Shown here piece by piece: positions 59,010 to 64,000 of a stretch of 64,000 nt of DNA. This DNA is from Trujillonella humicola (GTDB taxonomy: Bacteria; Actinomycetota; Actinomycetes; Mycobacteriales; Geodermatophilaceae), in contig NZ_JBJNRJ010000022.1 in the NCBI RefSeq assembly GCF_046233715.1, forward strand, positions 1-64,000, read 5' to 3'. The notes below the pieces were generated by a model. It was not told where the DNA came from and made no database searches. It was given only the letters and a program-made list of their open reading frames with translations. A program made the translations under genes and the position numbers. Each line of letters starts with the position of its first letter. The first letter of the stretch is position 1.

Positions 59010-60124
59010 GCGACGTCGTCGGCGAGACCGCCCGCGCCGGGACCGAGGCGCCGGTCCTGCAGCGGCTGTCCCCGCTCGACCGGTTCCTGCCGGTGTGGAT
59101 CCTCGCCGCGATGGCCGCCGGTGTGCTGCTGGGCCGGCTCGTGCCCAGGCTGGACGAGGCCCTGGAGGCCGTCGAGGTGGGCGACATCAGCCTCCCGATC
59201 GCCGTCGGCCTGCTGCTGATGATGTACCCGGTGCTGGCCAAGGTCCGGTACTCCGAGGTGGACCGGGTCACCGGCGACCGGAGGCTGCTCGCCGCCAGCC
59301 TGGCGCTGAACTGGCTGCTCGGGCCCGCGCTGATGTTCGCCCTGGCGTGGCTGCTGCTGTTCGACCTGCCCGAGTACCGCACCGGCCTGATCATCGTCGG
59401 CCTGGCCCGCTGCATCGCGATGGTGCTGATCTGGAACGACCTCGCCTGCGGTGACCGGGAGGCCGCCGCGGTGCTGGTCGCCATCAATTCGGTGTTCCAG
59501 ATCGTCGCGTTCGCCGCCCTGGGCTGGTTCTACCTCCAGGTGCTGCCCGGGTGGCTCGGCCTGGAGACGACGTCCGCGGAGTTCAGCACGTGGGCGATCC
59601 TGCTCAGCGTCCTGGTCTTCCTCGGCATCCCGCTCGTGGCCGGCTTCCTCACCCGCACCCTGGGTGAGCGGGCGAAGGGCCGGGACTGGTACGAGAGCCG
59701 GCTGCTGCCCAGGATCGGGCCGATCGCGCTCTACGGCCTGCTCTTCACGATCGTCATGCTCTTCGCCCTGCAGGGCGACGCGATCACCTCCCAGCCCTGG
59801 GACGTCGCCCGCATCGCCGTCCCCCTGCTGGCCTACTTCGCGCTCATGTTCGGCGGCTCGTTCCTGCTCGGCATGCGGCTGGGCCTGGGCTACGCCAGGA
59901 CCGCGACGCTGGCCTTCACCGCCGCCGGGAACAACTTCGAGCTCGCCATCGCCGTGGCCATCGGCACCTTCGGCGTCACCAGCGGCCAGGCGCTGGCCGG
60001 CGTGGTGGGCCCGCTGATCGAGGTGCCGGTCCTCGTCGGGCTGGTCTACGTGTCCCTGTGGGCCGCCCGCCGCTGGTTCCCCGGTGATCCCACGGTCGCC
60101 GACGCCCTGCGGGGTGCCCGATGA
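59006..60124 (+). CDS. acr3: ACR3 family arsenite efflux transporter
   Basis: A 372-residue arsenite permease with about 10 helices. LARCIAMVLIWNDLACGDREA carries the conserved Cys required for As(III) transport, and NNFELAIAVAIGTFGVTSGQALAGVVGPLIEVPVLVGLVY is the C-terminal ACR3 motif. It exports arsenite using the membrane potential. GTG 59006 overlaps the arsR stop and its own stop overlaps a 24-codon ORF (ATGA). Length is close to the ACR3 norm of about 370. Confidence 0.93.
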   Translation: MSDVVGETARAGTEAPVLQRLSPLDRFLPVWILAAMAAGVLLGRLVPRLDEALEAVEVGDISLPIAVGLLLMMYPVLAKVRYSEVDRVTGDRRLLAASLALNWLLGPALMFALAWLLLFDLPEYRTGLIIVGLARCIAMVLIWNDLACGDREAAAVLVAINSVFQIVAFAALGWFYLQVLPGWLGLETTSAEFSTWAILLSVLVFLGIPLVAGFLTRTLGERAKGRDWYESRLLPRIGPIALYGLLFTIVMLFALQGDAITSQPWDVARIAVPLLAYFALMFGGSFLLGMRLGLGYARTATLAFTAAGNNFELAIAVAIGTFGVTSGQALAGVVGPLIEVPVLVGLVYVSLWAARRWFPGDPTVADALRGAR

Positions 60125-60195
60125 CCACCGACGACAGGTCCCTGCCCGGCCGGCACCGCCTGGCCGAGCTGCACCCCGCCGCCGCGTCGGCCTGA
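60121..60195 (+). CDS. Tiny ORF between acr3 and arsC
   Basis: ATG 60121 overlaps the acr3 stop (ATGA) and opens 24 codons (MTTDDRSLPGRHRLAELHPAAASA) ending at TGA 60195, 27 nt before arsC. No family is recognisable. It may be a translational-coupling peptide or the remnant of a deleted gene in the ars operon. Confidence 0.3.
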   Translation: MTTDDRSLPGRHRLAELHPAAASA

Positions 60196-60222
60196 CCCCC
60201 ACCCCCACCCGAGAGGTCCCCC

Positions 60223-60636
60223 GTGCCCGACAAGCCCAGCGTCCTGTTCGTGTGCGTGCACAACGCCGGCCGCTCGCAGATGGCCGCCGGCTGGCTGCGC
60301 GCCCTGGCCGGGGACGCCGTCGAGGTCCGCTCCGCCGGCTCTCTGCCCGCCGACCGGGTCAACCCCGCCGCCGTCCAGGCCATGGCCGAGGCCGGCATCG
60401 ACATCACCGACCAGCGACCGAAGGTGCTCACCTCCGAGGCGGTCGAGTCCTCCGACGTCGTCGTCACCATGGGCTGCGGCGACGCCTGCCCGGTCTTCCC
60501 GGGCAAGCGCTACCTGGACTGGCCCCTGGACGACCCGGCCGGACAGGGCGTCGACGCCGTGCGGCCGATCCGCGACGAGATCGAGCGGCGGATCCGCGGG
60601 CTGTTGGCCGAGCTCGGGGTCCCCGCCGCCGCGTGA
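60223..60636 (+). CDS. arsC: Arsenate reductase (LMW-PTP type)
   Basis: A 137-residue arsenate reductase. VLFVCVHNAGRSQMAAGWL holds the CX5R phosphatase-like loop (Cys11, Arg17), VTMGCGDACPVFPG holds Cys85 and Cys89, and DWPLDDPAGQG is the metal/Asp loop. It reduces As(V) to As(III) with thioredoxin or mycothiol/mycoredoxin as electron donor. The product leaves through acr3. GTG 60223 has a GAGAGG site. Confidence 0.92.
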   Translation: MPDKPSVLFVCVHNAGRSQMAAGWLRALAGDAVEVRSAGSLPADRVNPAAVQAMAEAGIDITDQRPKVLTSEAVESSDVVVTMGCGDACPVFPGKRYLDWPLDDPAGQGVDAVRPIRDEIERRIRGLLAELGVPAAA

Positions 60637-60639
60637 GTC

Positions 60640-61104
60640 GGGCGCAGACGCCGGCGCAGGCCATCCGGGCCGGCCAGCGGCCGACGGCGGCCGGGTCCTC
60701 GGCGTCGACCGAGCGCAGCGGGGCCAGGGCCGTCGCCTGTACCACGGCCAGCGCGATCCACTCCTCCGCCTCGCCGGCCGTCACCCCGGCGCGCAGCTCG
60801 CCGGCCCCGGCTGCACGGGCCACGAACGGGCGGATCGTCGCCGCCGCCCGTTCCCGCTCCCGGCCCGAGCGCAGCGCCATGTAGGTGGCCAGGCTCTCGT
60901 CACCGGCGGCCAGGTGCGCGCCGACCCGGTAGCGGACGGTCGTGGCGGCGAGCACCTGGGCCAGCGCGGCGACGGCGACGTCCTGCATCGTCGTCTTCGC
61001 GCGGCCGTACCGGGCGGTGCACCGCATGCCGCCTGCAGGATCCGGTCGCGGGTCTCGTCCCGGACCTCGGTCCCGGTCGCGCGGGCCGGGTCGGCGCTGC
61101 TCAC
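60640..61104 (-). pseudogene. Decayed TetR-type regulator
   Basis: Two frames hold parts of one TetR protein. GTG 61104 gives MSSADPARATGTEVRDETRDRILQAAC, the first HTH helix, and stops making sense near 61030. In the next frame RCTARYGRAKTTMQDVAVAALAQVLAATTVRYRVGAHLAAG continues, so one base is missing at about 61024-61030. The recognition helix (the usual AGVSRATVYRYF part) is also deleted, joining MQDVA directly to the ligand domain. The C-terminal ligand-domain frame continues into the arsC antisense region with no clear stop. Both lesions make a working repressor unlikely. Confidence 0.6.
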
Positions 61105-61165
61105 GCCGTCCAGTCCTGCACAGCGGACGCCCGCCACCCCAGCGGCCGGCCCGCCGGGATCCCCC

Positions 61166-61618
61166 TCAGGGGTCGTGCCGGTAACCGGTGACCCACAGCC
61201 CCGGCAGCACCTCGCGGTCCCCGGTGGGGACGAAGCCGAGCCGCTCGTACAGCGCCCGGGCGGGCGCGTTGTCCCGGCCGGTGGCGACCACGGTGGCCCG
61301 GGCGCCGGCCGCGGCCAGCACCGACCGCACCAGCGCCGTCCCGATCCCCCGCCGTCCGGCCGCGGGGGCCACGACCAGCCGGTGGACGTCGACCCGGTCG
61401 CCCTCGTCGGTCCAGGCCACCGCCCCGGTCAGGCGGCGGCCGGCCCGCACCCCGGTCCAGCGCAGCGCCGCCGCCCGCAGCGCGGCGAGGTCCTCGTGCA
61501 GCGGCGGGATGCGGTCGTCGCCGATCAGCGCGGCCTCCACCGCGTAGGCCGCGCGCTGCAGCGCCAGCAGCTCGGCGGCGAGCACCGCGTCGCCGCGCGG
61601 GTCGAGCGGGACGGTCAC
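61166..61618 (-). CDS. GNAT family N-acetyltransferase
   Basis: A 150-residue acetyl-CoA-dependent acetyltransferase. VDVHRLVVAPAAGRRGIGTALVRSVLAAAGA holds the R/Q-x-x-G-x-G/A pyrophosphate loop (RRGIGT), and ALYERLGFVPTGDREVLPGLWVTGY the C-terminal beta-bulge. Substrate unknown. GTG 61618 overlaps the kinase stop (GTGA), so it is the last gene of the coupled set with the kinase and the thioredoxin-reductase-like protein. Confidence 0.83.
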   Translation of the reverse strand: MTVPLDPRGDAVLAAELLALQRAAYAVEAALIGDDRIPPLHEDLAALRAAALRWTGVRAGRRLTGAVAWTDEGDRVDVHRLVVAPAAGRRGIGTALVRSVLAAAGARATVVATGRDNAPARALYERLGFVPTGDREVLPGLWVTGYRHDP

Positions 61619-63063
61619 CGGCCGGCCGGCTCCTCGAGCGGGAGCCGGACCTGGAACCGGGTGTCGCCCGGGCGCGACTCCAGCCGCAGGTCGCCGCCGT
61701 GCCGGTTGACGACGATCCGCCAGGAGACGTCCAGGCCCAGCCCGGTGCCCTGGCCGACCGGCTTGGTGGTGAAGAACGGCTCGAACACCCGCCGGCGCAG
61801 CGCCTCGGGGACGCCGGGACCGGTGTCCCCGATCTCCACGAGCGCCCGGTCGCCGTCGCGCGCCGTCCGCAGGGTGAGCGTGCCCGACCCCGCCATCGCG
61901 TCGAGCGCGTTGTGGATCAGGTTGGTCCAGACCTGGTTCAGCTCGCCGGCGTAGGCCGGCACCGGCGGCAGCGACCGGTCGTAGTCCTTCACGACGGTCA
62001 CACCGGGGGCGATCTTCCCGCTCATCACCGTGAGCGTGGCGTCCAGCCCCAGGTGCAGGTCGGTGGCCTGGTGCGGGGTGCGGTCCATCTGCGAGTACTG
62101 CTTGGCGGCGTCGACCAGCGCCGAGATCCGCCCGGTGCTCTCCGCGATCTCCACCACCAGCGACTCGGTCTCCACCGCGTAGGCCAGCCACTGCAGCGCC
62201 GCCGGCAGGAACTCCGGCCCGACGGCGTCGGCGACCCGCTCCAGGTCGCCGGGGCCCAGGCCCGCGCCGACGAACACCCCGGCGAGGTCCCAGGCGCGCT
62301 CGACGTCGCGTTCCTCCAGCCAGTCGCCCAGCTCGTCCTCGCGGTCGGAGCGCTCGACCGGGCCCAGGTCGACCGCCGGGCCCATGCGGGCGACGACGTC
62401 CTCCTGCACCGTCGTGAGCGCGCGGAGCACCTCGCCGGGAACGTGCCCGTCCGACAGCTTCGCCAGCTTCTGCCGCATCCCCGCCATCCGCTCGCGCAGC
62501 GCGGCGGTGGCGCGGGCGGCCGCGGCGGCCGGGTTGTTCAGCTCGTGGGTGAGCCCGGCGGTCAGCTTGCCCAGCGCGAGCAGCCGCTCCCGCTGGCCCA
62601 CGACCTCGTTGGAGTTCCGGGTGCCGACGAACAGGCCCTCCAGCAGGTGCACCGCCATCGGGTACCACCGCTGGAACACCTCGGCGAACGGCCCGGCCGG
62701 CAGCGCGAGGAACCGGCAGTCGGTGACCGCGCGGACCGTCGCCGGGTACACCTGGCTGATCCGGTCCCGCATGTAGAACTGCACCGCGCCGGAGTAGACG
62801 CCGCGGGAGTCGGTCCGCACCGTCTCGACCTCGCTGCCGCCCACCCGCCGCAGCATGGTCATCGTCCCGTCGAGGAGGACGAAGAAGCACTCGGCCGGCT
62901 CGCCCTCCACCGACACCTCGGTACCGGCCGGGCACTCCACGACGTCGCCGTTCGCGGCGACCCAGGCCAGCTGCGCGTCGTCGAGGTCCTCGAACAGGAA
63001 CAGCCCGCGCAGCTCGTCCGGCGCGAGGCGGGTCCCGGGACCGGAGGACGCGGCGGCGGTCAC
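61615..63063 (-). CDS. cNMP-binding-domain sensor histidine kinase
   Basis: A 482-residue cytoplasmic kinase. The N-terminus (residues about 18-140) is a cyclic-nucleotide-binding-like domain (LFLFEDLDDAQLAWVAANGDVVECPAGTEVSVEGEPAECFFVLLDGTMTMLR), then dimerisation with LGKLTAGLTHELNNPAAAAARA (phospho-acceptor His173) and HATPase with NLIHNALDAMAGSGTL, IGDTGPGVPEALR and FFTTKPVGQGTGLGLDVSWRIV. It has no membrane anchor or adjacent response regulator, so its output partner is unknown. GTG 63063 overlaps the stop of the reductase gene. Confidence 0.87.
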   Translation of the reverse strand: MTAAASSGPGTRLAPDELRGLFLFEDLDDAQLAWVAANGDVVECPAGTEVSVEGEPAECFFVLLDGTMTMLRRVGGSEVETVRTDSRGVYSGAVQFYMRDRISQVYPATVRAVTDCRFLALPAGPFAEVFQRWYPMAVHLLEGLFVGTRNSNEVVGQRERLLALGKLTAGLTHELNNPAAAAARATAALRERMAGMRQKLAKLSDGHVPGEVLRALTTVQEDVVARMGPAVDLGPVERSDREDELGDWLEERDVERAWDLAGVFVGAGLGPGDLERVADAVGPEFLPAALQWLAYAVETESLVVEIAESTGRISALVDAAKQYSQMDRTPHQATDLHLGLDATLTVMSGKIAPGVTVVKDYDRSLPPVPAYAGELNQVWTNLIHNALDAMAGSGTLTLRTARDGDRALVEIGDTGPGVPEALRRRVFEPFFTTKPVGQGTGLGLDVSWRIVVNRHGGDLRLESRPGDTRFQVRLPLEEPAGR

Positions 63064-64000
63064 CGCTCCCCCAGGTACCGGTGCACCAGGGTGACCGCGA
63101 GCGCGCCCTCGCCGACGGCGGAGGCCACCCGCTTCACCGAGTCGGCGCGCACGTCGCCGGCCACGAACACCCCGGGCACGCTGGACTCCAGCAGCCACGG
63201 ATCGCGCTCGAGCGACCAGCCGCGCGGGCGGGCGCCGTCGCTCACCAGGCTCGGTCCGGTCGGGATGAACCCGCGCTCGTCGCGCACGACGACGCCGTCC
63301 AGCCAGCCGGTGCGCGGGGCGCCGCCGATGAAGACGAACAGGTGGCTGGCCGGCACGGTGCGCGTCGCCCCGGTCTGCTCGTCGCGCAGGGTCAGCGACT
63401 CCAGGTGGTCGGTGCCGTGGGTGCCGGCGACGGTCGTGCAGGTGCGCACGGTGATCTCGGGGATCTGCGCGATCTGCTCGATGAGGTAGTGCGACATCGA
63501 CGCCTCCAGCGACGGCCCGCGGACCAGCATCGTGACCGAGCGCGCGTGCCGGGCGAAGAACACCGCGGCCTGCCCGGCGGAGTTGGCGCCGCCGACGACG
63601 TAGACGTCCCTGCCCTTGCAGGCGGCCGCCTCGGTGAGCGCCGAGCCGTAGAAGACCCCGCGCCCGGTCAGGTCGTCGGCGCCGTCGACGCCCAGGCTGC
63701 GGTAGGAGACGCCCGTGGCCAGGACGACGGCGTGCGCGGCGATCGCGCTGCCGTCTGCGAAGCGCAGCACTCGCTTGGGGCCGTGCGCCTCCAGCGCGAC
63801 GACGTCGCGGGTGAGCAGCAGCTCGGCGCCGAACCTGCCGGCCTGGCGGCGCGCCCGGTCGGCCAGCTGCCCGCCGGAGACACCGTCGGGGAAACCGAGG
63901 TAGTTCTCGATCCGGCTGCTCTGCCCGGCCTGCCCGCCGGTCGCCTCGCGCTCGACCAGCACGGTGCGCAGCCCCTCGGACGCGCCGTACACGGCGGCGC
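63060..64000 (-). CDS. Thioredoxin-reductase-like FAD oxidoreductase lacking CxxC, partial
   Basis: The N-terminus is cut by the window end; the visible 313 codons begin AAVYGASEGLRTVLVEREATGGQAGQSSRIENYLGFPDG, the FAD-binding motifs of thioredoxin reductases. Where the redox CxxC is expected (before VVGGANSAGQAAVFFARHA, the NADPH site) the protein reads GVFYGSALTEAAACKGRDV with no CxxC. Group members with a cNMP-domain-fused or adjacent kinase exist. It could transfer electrons from NAD(P)H to a different acceptor. Its stop overlaps the kinase GTG, so they are coupled. Confidence 0.78.
   Translation of the reverse strand, partial: AAVYGASEGLRTVLVEREATGGQAGQSSRIENYLGFPDGVSGGQLADRARRQAGRFGAELLLTRDVVALEAHGPKRVLRFADGSAIAAHAVVLATGVSYRSLGVDGADDLTGRGVFYGSALTEAAACKGRDVYVVGGANSAGQAAVFFARHARSVTMLVRGPSLEASMSHYLIEQIAQIPEITVRTCTTVAGTHGTDHLESLTLRDEQTGATRTVPASHLFVFIGGAPRTGWLDGVVVRDERGFIPTGPSLVSDGARPRGWSLERDPWLLESSVPGVFVAGDVRADSVKRVASAVGEGALAVTLVHRYLGER

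Overview
This window is very GC-rich bacterial DNA (by eye above 70% G+C, with G or C in almost every third codon position). It is densely coded, with many GTG starts and many 4-nt ATGA/GTGA stop-start overlaps. The gene content points to a high-GC actinobacterium: a mycothiol-dependent isomerase-type protein, an F420-type (LLM) oxidoreductase, an Acg-type nitroreductase, a CtpI-like giant P-type ATPase, a CadI-type metalloprotein, a PASTA kinase, two 13E12/DUF222 HNH proteins and an ROK-controlled xylose locus. A soil/rock actinobacterium of the Geodermatophilaceae type is the best guess; this is inference from gene content, not a phylogeny. The sequence is a draft: there is a run of 10 N inside G-homopolymer sequence (44712-44721), and several genes look frameshifted.

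Layout. 1-552: 5' part of an IS630-type transposase. 787-8723: MFS exporter, DUF3616 protein, DUF6221 protein, PASTA Ser/Thr kinase, K+ channel with two RCK domains plus a DUF6394 partner, methyltransferase. 8801-11724: MDMPI-like protein, CoA transferase, an SDR lacking its catalytic Tyr/Lys. 11981-14727: NADPH-quinone-reductase-like flavoprotein, PLP aminotransferase, Mug glycosylase, MaoC hydratase. 14842-15969: the most unusual gene, a protein with four tandem cold-shock domains joined by Gly/Arg-rich (RGG) linkers, followed by a 21-bp hairpin. 16080-24158: CtpI-like ATPase, first 13E12 HNH protein, CrtA-like protein, Acg-like nitroreductase. 24255-26044: coupled MEDS-STAS / MEDS-HATPase pair resembling a sensory partner-switch. 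26123-29889: two DUF202 proteins, LLM oxidoreductase, OhrR-type regulator, DUF5313 protein, NmrA-type reductase, small hypothetical protein.

30023-37208 is a pentose/xyloside module: xylB and xylA (xylA frameshifted as assembled), a divergent ROK regulator with a candidate operator between them, a GH3 glycosidase and a zinc alcohol dehydrogenase. 38024-40945 is lutABC (lactate oxidation) with two mutually exclusive hairpins before lutB. 40984-46496: gamma-carbonic anhydrase, DHA2-type exporter, a thioredoxin-fold protein whose CxxC is SxxS, pfkA, assembly gap, pgi. 46641-47524: cadI/arsI divergent from an arsR across a palindromic operator. 47534-52912: four glycosyltransferase genes in two divergent pairs, the last a GT2-GT4 fusion. 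52945-53049: degenerate octamer repeat. 53121-54707: second 13E12 HNH gene with an SOS-box-like palindrome just before its start. 54913-58015: flavin monooxygenase and divergent GAF regulator. 58028-60636: His-rich repeat protein, then an arsenic operon (arsR, acr3, small ORF, arsC). 60640-61104: decayed TetR gene. 61166-64000: GNAT acetyltransferase, cNMP-binding-domain histidine kinase and a thioredoxin-reductase-like flavoprotein without the usual CxxC, all translationally coupled and running off the window end.
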